Shown: positions 22,354 through 35,198, numbered from the stretch's first letter. The stretch is DNA of 64,000 nucleotides from Crambe crambe (GCA_963924555.1 OZ004581.1:8595338-8659337), one strand, 5' to 3'. Notes: generated by a model not told the origin, from the letters alone. Made by a program: numbers and translations.

Positions 22354-22364
22354 CTTATTCAAGC

Positions 22365-24345
22365 ATCAAAATATGACAGTGAAGGTACATCACGGCAAGA
22401 GAATAGACAGCATGTAAGTAAAAATGCAGAGAGCAAGTCAGTTCAGGATAACTTACCAACTGAATAAAATTAAGCATCAAAACCCGACAGTGAAGGTACA
22501 ACAGGGTAAGAGAATAGACAGCATGTAAGTAACAATGCAGAGAGTGAGTCTGTTCTGAATAACTTACCTCCTGAAGGAATGAAAATAAGCATTAAAATAT
22601 GACAGTGAAGGTACGACAGGGTCAGAGAATAGACAGCATGTAAGTAACAATGCAGAGAGTGAGTACATTGAGAATAACTTACTTTCTGAAAGAATAAAAT
22701 TAAGAATCGAAATACGACAATGAAGGTACGACAGGGTAAGAGAATAGACAGCATGTAAGTAACAATGAAGAGAGTGAGTACATTCAAAATAACTTACCTC
22801 CTGAAGGAATAAAATTAAGCATCGAAATACGATGGCGAAGGTACAACAGGTAAGAGAATAGACAGCATGTAAGTAACAATGCAGAAAGTGAGTCAGTTCT
22901 GAATAACTTACTATCTGAAGGAATGAAATTAAGCAAATATGACAGTGAAGGTACGACAGGGTAAGAGAATAGACAGCATGTAAGTAACAATGCAGAGAGT
23001 GAGTCAGTTCAGGATAACTTACCGGCTAAAGGAATGAAATTAAGCATCAAAATATAACAGTGAAGATATAACAGTGAAGATAAGATAGGGTAAGAGAATA
23101 GACAGCATGTAAGTAACAATGCAGAAAGTGAGTCAGTTCAGGATAACTTACCGGCTAAAGGAATGAAATTAAGCATCAAAATATAACAATGAAGATACGA
23201 CAGATTAAGAGAATAGACAGCATGTAAGTAACAATGCAGAGAGTGAGTCAGTTCAGGATAACTTACCGGCTAAAGGAATGAAATTAAGCATCAAAATATA
23301 ACAGTGAAGATATGACAGGTAAGAGAATAGACAGCATGTAAGTAACAATGCAGAGAGTGAGTATGTTCAGGATAACTTACCGGCTAAAGGAATGAAATTA
23401 AGCATCAAAATATAACAGTGAAGATATGACAGGGTAAGAGAATAGACAGCATGTAAGTAACAATGCAGAGAGTGAGTCAGTTCAGAATAACTTACTGGCT
23501 GAAGGAATGAAATTAAGCATCAAAATACAACAGTGAAGGTAAGACAGGGTAAGAGAATAGACAGCATGTAAGTAACAAAGCAGAGAGTGAGTACGTTCAG
23601 AATAACTTACCTCCTGAAGGAATGAAATTAAGCATCAAAATACAACAATGAAGGTAAGACAGGGTAAGAGAATAGACAGCATATAAGTAACAATGCAGAG
23701 AGTGAGTACATTCAGAATAACTTACATCCTGAAGGAATGAAATAAGCATCAAAATACAACAGTTAAGGTAAGACAGGGTAAGAGAATAGACAGCATATAA
23801 GTAACAATGCAGAGAGTGAGTACGTTCAGAATAACTTACCTCCTGAAGGAATGAAATTAAGCATCAAAATACGACAGTGAAGGTAAGACAGGGTAAGAGA
23901 ATAGACAGCATGTAAGTAATAATGCAGAGAATGAGTACATTCAGAATAACTTACCTCCTGAAAAAATAAAATTAAGCATCAAAATACGACAATGAAGGTA
24001 CAACAGGGTAAGAGAATAGACAGCATGTAATTAACAATGCAGAGAGTGAGAAACTTACCGACTGAACAAATGAAATCAAGCATCAAAATACGACAGTGAA
24101 GGTAAGACAGGGTAGGAGAATAGACAGCATGTATATAACAATGCAGAGAGTGAGTACATTCAGTATAACTTACCGACTGAAGGAATGAAATTAAGCATCA
24201 AAATACAACAGTGAAGGTAAGACAGGTAAGAAAATAGACAGCATGTAAGTAACAATGCAGAGAGTGAGTCAGTTCTGAATAACTTACTATCTGAAGGAAT
24301 GAAATTAAGCAAATATAACAGTGAAGGTACGACAGGGTAAGAGAA
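22365..24345 (-). repeat. Array 1 of about 115-bp intron-microexon units (17 readable units)
   Basis: Same-orientation tandem units. On the minus strand each has CTTAAT, TTTCATTCCTTCAG (or CTTTAG), three variable bases, then GTAAGTTAT. Reading the triplets from high to low coordinate gives ISSEEDEPPPPPIEKEL with no stop. The last unit runs directly into the phase-0 coiled-coil exon of gene A at 22353. Unit sequence otherwise differs mainly by scattered substitutions. Confidence 0.95.
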
Positions 24346-25010
24346 TATAAGAAGGTCAAGGTGAACGTGAATAGACTTTAATTTTAAGTGGCCTAAGTGC
24401 ATATGAGGCACATGCAGCCACCAATTTCCTTATAATGACATTGTTACTATAATAATGATAGCCACTGTAAAAGTGCTGCCAGCCTGCCCATGCTATAGCT
24501 AGCTGCCAGTTGCCCACCATTTTACTTCATAAGTAGACAGAATCAACAAGCTGTGCAAGCATTTGCACACTCCATCAGCTTAACTAGCTACTCCAACTTC
24601 ATAGATTAGTGGAATGAATAAGTTTGCCATCATGAACTACTTGACCTCAAAGACAGTTATTATATTCATGCACAGCTACTAAAGTCTAGCTATTTGCAGT
24701 CACTGGGTCCCTTAAATGATCATTCACTGTTTGCTCTAACTTCAACCACACCAGCTGCAGCTGCATGGTTTAAAAATTGAGAGAAAATTTATAGCAGTGC
24801 ATGATCAAGGGAGTAGGTACTGCTAATTGAACTTCATTATTTTAAATATTGTACAGGAACAGAAGGGATCAGCTGAGTCCTGTTCAGTTATTTTCACTAG
24901 CTAGTACAGACAGTTTCTATATGCAGGCTTGTGAGTACACAGTTGCTAGCTAGCACCAACTTATGTAGCTAGCTGCCTTTTCATGTGAATGTACTTACGG
25001 TTTAGCTCTG
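24346..25010. other. Intron-like non-coding stretch
   Basis: Lies between the 5' end of array 1 and the candidate first exon of gene A. AT-rich with AGCT runs; nothing else is recognised. Confidence 0.5.
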
Positions 25011-25017
25011 CTAGAAG

Positions 25018-25062
25018 TAGATAACTGCTCTTCTTCTAATATTGATCATAATCATATCATGT
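25018..25062 (-). CDS. Candidate first exon of gene A
   Basis: On the minus strand TCTACTTCTAGCAGAGCTAA is followed by a GTAAGTACATTCACATG donor region. It matches the end of gene C's exon 1 (ATSSRAEPYF then GTGAGTGCATTCACATG). Here the phase at the donor differs (AAA CC) and no clean in-frame ATG is visible, so this copy may be damaged or start elsewhere. Confidence 0.4.
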
Positions 25063-25469
25063 AGTCTCGCGTGGCCAGACCCTTTACCAACTGCAGCACG
25101 GATGTGTATTACATCATCCGCACGCAGTACGATTGGTTAGACACACTATGATAGCAAAAACAACTCCACTGGTCACTGGCTAGGCACTGTGATTCAGGGC
25201 CATGCCGTAAGTTTGAATATCTGATGCTGGAGAAAGCAGGCTCCTGTCACTCTTAGACACACCACCCTTCTTTCCTCCAAGATGGCAACAAGACTGCACT
25301 GTATATGCAATGGGTCTATATCGCAAAATGAATTCTGGACAGCATAGCCAATAGGCATAAGTAAGAGTAGATTATTCCTATGATTATGTAAATAATATTA
25401 TTCACAATAGCAATAGTTACTTATGACTACATCAAGGAACATTGATTCAGCAAGAAGCTTTTGTGAAAT

Positions 25470-28400
25470 TAATCAATTTCTTTTAATAAATGAACTTGCA
25501 TACCAATCACTGACAGTTTCATTTATTTCTTCTGCAAGTGTTTTCAATCCGATATCATTTAAGACTTTGACAAGACTCTTCCACGAAACTTCCACTCCTT
25601 TTCCTTCCAACCAGTTGTTGAGTATTCTTGTGGTGATGTCCACTGGAACCCCACGAAGTTCTTTTTGAATGGCCTTCACATGACCACCTGTTTCATCCTT
25701 CAGCAGTGATATCCCAAAACTGGAATAATCTGCTCCAATCTTGTTTGGAATATTGATGTTACGCTTGAGGCCAGGGAAGTTGAGTAAACAGGGCATAGTG
25801 GGCTTCAAACCTGGAAGAGTAAGTGACAACCAAAACTGTTAATGATGAGTGAAGGTGTATTATGCATGAGTTATCACATTCATTAAAGTAATATTGCCCC
25901 TGAAGGAACTGCAATCAGTGCTTCACATATGTAGTACCCTAAGGGGACATGCTTCAAATATTTAGTTTGTATAGTTTGTACCCACCCTTCAAAGATTTGA
26001 AGATTGATTTCTTTCGCATTTATTAACGTTCCAATTAAAACTCCAGAGACTAACATTACCCAACCTAAACTCAAAGGTAAATAAGACTTTCACAACAAAG
26101 TCATTAACTGATCATACCTCACTCGATGATAGGAACAAGTTTTAGTGTATTGATAAGGTTGGAGTTATCGGGGCCGGGGTCAATGTTGTTTTTTGTTTCG
26201 GCTTTAGCAGAGACTAATAGAGTTCCTTTTGATTTAAATACAAAAATGACCACAAAAATGATAATGATAGCAATCAGTCTCCAAATTAGCACTGTATGGT
26301 AAGGGAGTGCCCCTTCAAGGCCATGCCAACTCCTCTATCCTAGATACACCAGCTATCGGACTCGGAAGTAATAGCGTAATAGCTAGTGGTAAAGAGTTGG
26401 CTATGCCAGACTAGAGAGTACGAGTATGATATGTTGGTTATTTAGGAAGAAATATTTTTCAAAACTATGAATCAGGCCATACACGTTGATATGTGAGATA
26501 GAACATTCTGAATTATAATACAGAGCTGGAATCGTGCCCTTTTTTCCAGAAAGCCTAAGGCTTCGTTCTAATTGCTACTGGCAGTGTAGTGGATGTAAAA
26601 GATACACATATACACTCAACTGAGTACTGTAACCCTTGTGCATGTGATGACAGCTTAAGTTTCCAGGAAAGCTTTAGTCGTGACTTACCTGAATTTTGAC
26701 GTTGTTTCATATCAATAGCTATTCAATATCAAAGGTATAGGAATAGGGGACGGGAGGGCCATAAATTAATCTGATGAAGAGTCTAACACAAAAAAGAACA
26801 GATGACTCATTTTTGTCACATGACCCCCATCCCCTATGAATATGGAACTGTTGTACATTGTTAGGTAATAAATCTTTTGCATATGTCCATACCAATTCCA
26901 TAATTTTTTATCATTAGTACTAGTTGTACCCAATAGCTAAATGTAGTTATGTGCAAAATGCTACCTTGCTTCGAATTCTCAATGGAAATGACCTCAAGTT
27001 TGCTAGCAGCAATCTACCAAGAAAATAAATAAATATATAATTAATAAATATTAAAATACGACAGTGACAGGGTAAGAGAATAGACAGCATGTAAGTAACA
27101 ATGTAAAGAGTGAGTAAGTTCAGAATAACTTAACCGCTGAAGGAATGAAATTAATCATCAAAAATACGACAGTGAAGGTACGACAGGGTAAGAGAATAGA
27201 CAGCATGTAAGTAACAATGTAAAGAGGCAGAATAACTTACCCGCTGAAGGAATGAAATTAATCATCAAAATACGACAGTGAAGGTACGACAGGGTAAGAG
27301 AAGAGACAGCATGTAAGTAACAATGCAGAGAGTGAGTACGTTCAGAATAACTTACCTCCTGAAGGAATAAAATTAGGTATCAAAATACGACAGTGAAGGT
27401 ACGAATGGGTAAGAGAATAGACAGCATGTAAGTAATAATGTAAAGAGTGAGTACGTTCAGAATAACTTACCCGCTGAAGGAATGAAATTAAGCATCAAAA
27501 TACAACAGTGAAGGTACGGCAGGGTAAGAGAATAGACAGCATGTAAGTAACAATGCAGAGAGTGAGTACATTCAGAATAACTTACCTCCTAAAGGAATGA
27601 AATTAAGCATCAAAATACGACAGTGAAGGTAAGACAGGGTAAGAGAATAGACAGCATGTAAGTAACAATGCAGAGAGTGAGTCAGTTCAGAATAACTTAC
27701 CGGCTAAAAGAATGAAATTAAGCATCAAAATATAACAGTGAAGATACGACAGGGTAAGAGAATAGACAGCATGTAAGTAATAATGCAGAGAGTGAGTCAG
27801 TTTAGGATAACTTACCGGCTAAAGGGATGAAATTAAGCATCAAAATATAACAGTGAAGATATGACAGGGTAAGAGAATAGACAGCATGTAAGTAACAATG
27901 CAGAGAGTGAGTCTGTACGGAATAACTTACTGGCTAAAGGAATGAAATTAAGCATCAAAATATAACAGTGAAGATACGACAGGGTAAGAGAATAGACAGC
28001 ATGTAAGTAACAATGCAGAGAGTGAGTCAGTTCAGAGTAACTTACCGACTGAAGGTATATCAAAATACAACAGTGAAGGTAGGACAGGGTAAGAGAATAA
28101 ACAGCATGTAAGTAACAAGGTAAGAGAATAGACAGCATGTAAGTAACAATGCAGAGAGTGAGTCAGTTCAGAATAACTTACCGGCTAAAGGAATGAAATT
28201 AAGCATCAAAATATAACAGTGAAGATACGACAGGGTAAGAGAATAGACAGCATGTAAGTAATAATGCAGAGAGTGAGTCAGTTTAGGATAACTTACCGGC
28301 TAAAGGGATGAAATTAAGCATCAAAATATAACAGTGAAGATATGACAGGGTAAGAGAATAGACAGCATGTAAGTAACAATGCAGAGAGTGAGTCTGTACG

Positions 28401-31400
28401 GAATAACTTACTCGCTAAAGGAATGAAATTAAGCATCAAAATATAACAGTGAAGATACGACAGGGTAAGAGAATAGACAGCATGTAAGTAACAATGCAGA
28501 GAGTGAGTCAGTTCAGAGTAACTTACCGACTGAAGGTATATCAAAATACAACAGTGAAGGTAGGACAGGGTAAGAGAATAGACAGCATGTAAGTAACAAG
28601 GTAAGAGAATAGACAGCATGTAAGTAACAATGCAGAGAGTGAGTCAGTTCAGAATAACTTACCGGCTAAAGGAATGAAATTAAGCATCAAAATATAACAG
28701 TGAAGATACGACAGGGTAAGAGAATAGACAGCATGTAAGTAATAATGCAGAGAGTGAGTCAGTTTAGGATAACTTACCGGCTAAAGGGATGAAATTAAGC
28801 ATCAAAATATAACAGTGAAGATATGACAGGGTAAGAAAATAGACAGCATGTAAGTAACAATGCAGAGAGTGAGTCTGTACGGAATAACTTACTGGCTAAA
28901 GGAATAAAATTAGGCATCAAAATACGACAGTGAAGGTACGACAGGGTAAGAGAATAAGTAACAATGCAGAGAGTGGGTCAGTTCAGAATAACTTACTCGC
29001 TGAAAGAATGAAATTAAGCATCAAAATATAACAGTGAAGGTACAACAGGGTAAGAGAATGGACAGCATGTAAGTAATAATGCAGAGAGTGAGTCAGTTCA
29101 GAATAACTTACCGACTGAAGGCATTAAAATACGACAGTAAAGGTACGACAGGATAAGAGAATAGACAGCATGTAAGTAACAATGCAGAGAGTGAGTACGT
29201 TCAGAATAACTTACCAACTGAAAGAATGAAATTAAGCATGAGATTTAATACGACAGTGAAGGTACAACAGGGCAAGAGAATGGATAGCATGTAAGTAACG
29301 ATGCAGAGAGTGGATCAGTTCAGAATAACTTACAAGCTGAAAGAATGAAATTAAGCATCAAAATACGATAGTGAAGGTAAGAGAGGGAGAATAGACAGCA
29401 TGAAAGTAACAATGCAGAGAGTGATTTGATTCAGAATAACTTACCCACTGAAGGAATGAAATTAAGCATCAAAATATGACAGTGAAAGTACAGCAGGGTA
29501 AGAGAATAGACAGCATGTAAGTAACAATCCAGAGAGTGAGTACGTTCAGAATAACTTACTCGCTGAAGGAATGAAATTAAGCATCAAAATATGACAGTGA
29601 AGGTAAGACAGGGTAAGAGAATAGACAGCATGTAAGTAACAATGCAGAGAGTGGATCAGTTCAGAATAACTTACATGCTGAAAGAATGAAATTAGGCATC
29701 AAAATACGACAGTGAAGGTACGACAGGGTAAGAGAATAGACAGCATGTAAGTAACAATGCAGAGAGTGGATCAGTTCAGAATAACTTACATGCTGAAGGA
29801 ATGAAATCAAGCATCCAAATATGACAGTGAAGGTATGACAGGGCAAGAGAATAGACAGCATGTAAGTAACAATGCAGAGAGTGAGTACGTTCAGAATAAC
29901 TTACCTCCTGAAGGAATAAAATTAGGCATCAAAATACAACAGTGAAGGTACGGCAGGGTAAGAAAATAGACAGCATGTAAGTAACAATGCAGAGAGTGAG
30001 TACGTTCAGAATAACTTACCGACTGAAGGAATAAAATTAGGTCAAAATACGACAGTGAAGGTACGACAGGGTAAGAGAATAGACAGCATGAAAGTAACAA
30101 TGCAGAAAGTGGATCAGTTCAAAATAACTTACTTGCTGAAAGAATGAAATTAGGCATCAAAATATGACAATGAAGGTACGACAGGGTAAAAGAATAGACA
30201 GCATGTAAGTAACAATGCAGAGAGTGGATCAGTTCAGAATAACTTACAGGCTGAAGGAATGAAATCAAGCATCAAAATATGACAGTGAAGGTATGACAGG
30301 GCAAGAGAATAAACAGCATGTAAGTAACAATGCAGAGAGTGAGTACGTTCAGAATAACTTACCTCCTGAAGGAATAAAATTAGGCATCAAAATACGACAG
30401 TGAAGGTACGGCAGGGTAAGAAAATAGACAGCATGTAAGTAACAATGCAGAGAGTGAGTACGTTCAGAATAACTTACCGACTGAAGGAATGAAATTAGGT
30501 CAAAATACGACAGTGAAGGTACGACAGGGTAAGAGAATAGACAGCATGAAAGTAACAATGCAGAGAGTGGATCAGTTCAAAATAACTTACTCGCTGAAAG
30601 AATGAAATTAAGCATCAAGATATGACAGTGAAGGTAAGAGAGGGTAAGCGAATAGACAGCATGTAAGTAACATTGCAGAGAATGATTCAATTCAGAATAA
30701 CTTACCCACTGAAGGAATGAAATTAAGCATCAAAATATGACAGTGAAGGTACGGCAGGGTAAGAGAATAGACAGCATGTAAGTAACAATGCAGAGAGTGA
30801 TAACTTACCAACTGAAGGAAATATTAAGCAATGACAGTGAAAGTACAACAGGGTAAGAGAATAGACTGTATGTAAGTAACGATGCAGAGAGTGAGATAGT
30901 TTAGAATAACTTACACTCTGAAGGAATGAAATTAAGCATTAAAATACGACAGTGAAGGTACGGCAGTGTAAGAGAATAGACAGCATGAAAGTGATATTGC
31001 AGAGAGTGAGTCAGTTCAGAATAACTTACCAGCTGAAAGAATGAAAATAAGTATCAAAATACGATAGTGAAGGTACAACAGGGTAAGAGAATAGACAGCA
31101 TGTAACAATGCATAGAGTGAGTCAATTCAGGATAACTTACCGTCTGAAGGAATGAGATTAAGAATTAAAATATGACAGTGAAGGTACGACAGGATAAGAG
31201 AATAAACAGCATGAAAGTAACATTGTAGAGAGTGAGTCAGTTCTGAATAACTTACTTTCTGAAAAAAATTAAGCATCAAAATACAACAGTGAAGGTATGA
31301 CAGGGTAAGAGAATAGACAGCATGTAAGTAACAATGTAGAGAGTGAGTCAGTTCAGAATAACTTACTCGCTGAAGGAATGAAATTAAGCATCAAAATACG

Positions 31401-33651
31401 ACAGTGAAGGTAAGAGAGGGTAAGAGAATAGACAGCATGTAAGTAACAATGCAGAGAGTGAGTCAGTTCAGAATAACTTACATCCTGAAGGAATGTATCA
31501 AAATACAACAATGAAGGTATGACAGGGTAAGTGAATAGACAGCATGTAAGTAACAATGCAGAGAGTGAGTCAGTTCAGAATAACTTACCATCTGAAGGAA
31601 TGAAATTAAGAATCAAAATATGACAGTGAAGGTACGGCAGGATAAGAAAATAAACAGCATGTAAGTAACATTGCAGAGAGTGAGTCAGTTAAGAATAACT
31701 TACCTCCTGAAGGAATGAAATTAGGCATCAAAATACGACAGTTAAGGTACGGCAGGGTAAGAAAATAGACAGCATGTAAGTAACAATGCAGAGAGTGAGT
31801 ATGTTCAGAATAACTTACCGACTGAAGGAATGAAATTAGGTCAAAATACGACAGTGAAGGTACGACAAAGTAAGAGAATAGACAGCATGTAAGTAATAAT
31901 GCAGAGAGTGAGAACTTCAGAATAACTTACCAACTAAAGGAATGGAATCAAGCATCGAAATACGACAGTGAAAGTACGACAGGGTAAGAGAATAGACAGC
32001 ATGTAAGTAACAATGCAGAGAGTGAGTATGTTCAGAATAACTTACCGGCTGAAGAAAATATTAAGAATCAAAATACGACAGTGAAGGTAAGAGAGGGTAA
32101 GAGAATAGACAGCATGTAAGTAACAATGCAGAGAGTGAGTACGTTCAGAATAACTTACTGGCTGAAGGAAATATTAAGCATCAAGATACGACAGTGAAGG
32201 TATGGCAGGATAAGAGAATAGACAGCATGTAAGTAACAATGCAGAGAGTGAGTACGTTCAGAATAACTTACCGGCTGAAGGAAATGTTAAGAATCGAAAT
32301 ACGACAGTGAAGGTAAGAGAGGGTGAGAGAATACACAGCATGTAAGTAACAATGCAGAGAGTGAGTACGTTCAGAATAACTTACTGGCTGAAGGAAATAT
32401 TAAGCATCAAAATACGACAGTGAAGGTACGGCAGGGTGAGAGAACAGACAGCATGTAAGTAACGATACAGAGAGTGAATACGTTCAGAATAACTTACCTC
32501 CTGAAGGAATTAAGCATCAAAATACAACAGTGAAGGTAAGAAAAGATAAGAGAATAGACAGCATGTAAGTAACAATGCAGACGTTCAGAATAACTTACAA
32601 TCTGAAAGAATGAAATTAAGCATCAAAATACGACAGTAAAGGTAAGAAAAGATAAGAGAATAGACAGCATGTAAGTAACAATGCAAAGAGTGAGTCAGTT
32701 CAGAATAACTTACCCACTAAAAGAATGATATTAAGCATCAAAATATGACAATGATGGTACGGCAGTGTAAGAGAATAGACAGCATTTAAGTAACAATGCA
32801 GAGAGTGAGTCAGTTCAGAATAACTTACCGGCTGAAAGATTAAGCATCAAAATACGACAGTGAAGGTATGACAGAGTAAGAGAAAAGACAGTATGTAAGT
32901 AAAAATGCAGAGAGTGAGTATAACTTACCAACTGAAGGAATAAAATTAAGCATCAAAATACGACAGTAACGGTACAACAGAGTAAGAGAATAGACAGCAT
33001 GTAAGTAATAGTTATGAAGTAAGTTGTCAAGAATAACTCACATCCTGAAGGATCTAAATATGTCAATGAAGGTATGACAGGGTAAGATAATGAGAAGTGA
33101 TAAAACAATATGCTAATAAAGTATGAGTAATGACTTACCAGGAGAAGGGGTAATAAGTTCCAACATCAAATTGAGTGCATATGGTGTGAAAGAACATGAT
33201 GTCAAATATAATGTCAGTCTTGAATGACTCACCTCCTGAAAGAAAATATTGATACACATACTAACTAAAGGTCGTGATCATAACATAATTCAGCACTTTC
33301 TAATTAATAGACATTCCAGACACAATCTTAAAACCTCCTTCCTTTGTGTTGGTAAAGGGTTGACAAGTGAGAATTGGTCCCACCCGGTACCCGTGGGCCA
33401 CATATATACACTGCAGTACAGCACAATCTGTACTTCAGGTGAGGAAGGAATGAGCTTCCAAGTCATTACCAGTGGTGGGTTGCATTGGTACACCCTCTAT
33501 AATTAATACTCCACAACTAAATGAGCTGGTGTCACACCCTAGCCCCTAGCTACCTTTTTCATGTGAATGCACTCACAAAATATGGTTCAGCTCTGCTAGA
33601 AGTAGCCTTCTTCTCTGTCTCTTCATTCTCTTCACCTTTTTTATCACTCAT
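25470..33651 (-). CDS. Gene C: microexon array - coiled coil - Death domain protein
   Basis: Exon 1 is 33577-33651 (ATG; MSDKKGEENEETEKK ... SSRAEPYF, 25 codons, ends in phase 0 at GTGAGT). Array 2 follows. Then come 26965-27013 (IAASKLEVISIENSKQ, 0 to 1), 26689-26718 (IDMKQRQNS, 1 to 1), a possible 26123-26213 (KAETKNNIDPGPDNS), and a Death exon from about 25817 down to a stop near 25473 (YSSFGISLLKDETGGHVKAI ... VSWKSLVKVLNDIGLKTLA). The phase between the last two does not match, so an exon or border is wrong there. A Death fragment at 25980-26020 (AKEINLQIFEGWVQ) is leftover sequence. No ZU5 is present. Probably an adaptor acting through Death-Death contacts. Confidence 0.6.
25473..25817 (-). 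CDS. Death domain exon of gene C
   Basis: Acceptor TTCCAG at about 25818. The helical pattern IGADYSSFGISLL, GGHVKAIQKEL, ILNNWLEGKG, SWKSLVKVLNDIGLKTLAEEI is the family Death domain. It is clearly diverged from the 17.8-kb and 57-kb copies. Confidence 0.75.
   Translation of the reverse strand, partial: LPGLKPTMPCLLNFPGLKRNINIPNKIGADYSSFGISLLKDETGGHVKAIQKELRGVPVDITTRILNNWLEGKGVEVSWKSLVKVLNDIGLKTLAEEINETVSDWYASSFIKRN
27045..33240 (-). repeat. Array 2 of about 115-bp intron-microexon units (53 readable units)
   Basis: The largest array. Triplets between acceptor and donor are GAG, CCG, TCG, CGA, TTG, TGG, CCA, CAT, CTT, CGG, GAT, ATG, ACG, AAA, AGT, CTG, CCT, CAA and ATT on the minus strand; none is a stop. 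Excerpts are RWLLSRPPPSR and IEPPPPLSEMDRK. The unit nearest the coiled-coil exon (27125) has a mutated donor (TTAAGT), and the one at about 33125 lacks an AG acceptor. Higher-order duplication is evident: 27658-28138 repeats at 28139-28619, and about 29890-30100 repeats at about 30348-30558. Confidence 0.95.
33245..33570. other. Non-coding (intron 1 of gene C)
   Basis: Between the array edge and exon 1. It contains CCCACCCGGTACCCGTGGG but no gene. Confidence 0.5.
33577..33651 (-). CDS. Exon 1 of gene C
   Basis: ATG at 33649-33651, then 25 codons rich in Glu and Lys, ending SSRAEPYF exactly at GTGAGT in phase 0. An upstream GTAAGAAAT donor at about 33677 suggests a 5' untranslated exon. Diverged relatives lie near 25018 and 38155. 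Confidence 0.65.
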
Positions 33652-33659
33652 GATGTGAT

Positions 33660-34830
33660 CCAGTAAATATTTCTTACCTGACAAAAATATCGCATGAGTC
33701 GTCGATCCAAAGGTCTGTGGATTCAAAGGTTATAATGATTCACTATGCATGTGCAAGATGCAAATTGTGTACTGTACAGGAGAGAAGTAATGATGGATCA
33801 GTGTGTCTATCCACAACACAATAACATAACCTCCTCATAGATTGAAGAAGGCATACACTCACACACAAAAAGGAAAAAAAGAAATCTAAACTCTCACAGT
33901 ATTGGAATCTGCAACTGTGAAAAGGTCATGTAACCAAGGGTCCAAAGTGATTTATTATGGTATGGAGACAAAGAACGGAGAAATATTGGCCTATTAATAA
34001 TGAAGCTGAAGATTTTCAGAATTTCTTTTTGAGCTATAAAATTACATTTGGGAATGCAATGGAAAAGAATGGAGGAAGGCACTTGCGTGCTAGCTAAGCA
34101 TTAGGTAGCATGCAGGTTCTGTGCGCATGCGAGAGCCTGCATGGGGATGAGGCTAAGCATTAGCTGGATTGTAGCGACTGATCAATTTAATGTAGCTGTA
34201 TCACATTTTAGTAGTTTACTTCAAGAATATCAGCAATAGCTAGAAGATTCACTGGCAGGTAGGTTACACATAGTTTTCCAACTCTATGTACTTCTGGTAG
34301 CAGCACATCTACTAAGGCCACTGGAAACATTCCTATGGTATGAAATGTCTATCACCAAGGTATTGTGTTATCAACTTTAGCTAGCTATGTGCTTCATGGC
34401 AGCACACATGTTTAGCTTTAGCTAATTAGAGCATGAAATCACCCTTGTCCAAGTTATGCAGGATTTTAATGGTAAGGGGTCTAATACTTGGACAGTACCA
34501 AATATTGGCAATGGCAACTTAATTGTGTTAATAATCATTAAAAGCACTGAGCCATCCCACATGTTTTAAGTTCTAATTAGAGCTCATCCCATAGTCTTCT
34601 TGCAGTGTTCAGTTCAAGAGTGAGATTAAGCTTTTGTTTACATAGCTAAGAGAGTGTTGTTTTAAGAATTGATATTTGACTAACCACAAATACAAAACAT
34701 GCTCATTTTGATTAGTGACTCATATACTTTTTCATTAGCTTACTCCATTTTTACTTTTTTAAAATTTATATAAGAGTAGCTCTGTACCAAATAATGGACA
34801 GGTCAAAATTTTTACAGGATATTTGATGGT
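33660..34830. other. Intergenic
   Basis: 33780-33875 repeats the sequence at 9220-9335. Nothing else is recognised. Confidence 0.5.
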
Positions 34831-35185
34831 AGACGGGATTGGACACCTGAAATCTTCAGGCTGCACTTACAGCTATACTAAATGATAAACTCTCCCTTAG
34901 AACTACTTTTGGTGTGCCTAAAAGAAATTGGAAGCTGAGTGGAAAAAGATGGAATGACAACATGAACAAGGACAGAGCTGGTAAAGGATATGGTCAGGGA
35001 TGACGAGGAAAAGCTATGAATCGTGTTGCTTTATACAGAATCCATGTCTTCAAGTGACTCCAGCGATGCCGAGAGTAATGAAAGAGATGAGGGGTGTGGT
35101 CTTTTGTCAGCTGACGAGAGCAGTGATGCTGCAGTTGAAAGTTGATTATCAATGCATCATTTGTGGGAATTCAGGATTGTGTTGC
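34830..35185 (+). pseudogene. pogo/Tigger-like (CENP-B type) transposase remnant
   Basis: Near 34890 a frame reads KLSLRTTFGVPKRNWK, the HTH-psq pattern of pogo-type transposases. Near 35045 another reads SSSDSSDAESNERDE followed by DESSDAAVES and a stop, like the acidic tail of such proteins. The catalytic middle is missing, so it is internally deleted. Confidence 0.5.
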
Positions 35186-35198
35186 CTGTGATGAGTAT

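Noticed and set aside
25062..26413. Transposon bounded by TAGTCTCGCGTGGCCAGACC and an inverted partner, enclosing a Death exon
   Set aside because: The ends are only loosely similar and the flanking 9-mers (CATATCATG versus GAGAGTACG) do not match, so element capture of the Death exon is not supported.
22470..31556. Open minus-strand frames through the arrays reading LLTCCLFSYPVV and similar
   Set aside because: They come from translating straight through the repeat unit in one lucky frame, crossing strong splice sites, and break wherever unit length changes. They are not independent proteins.
22365..33240. CRISPR-like array
   Set aside because: Long repeats have no unique spacers; variability is limited to a few bases per unit and the setting is eukaryotic.
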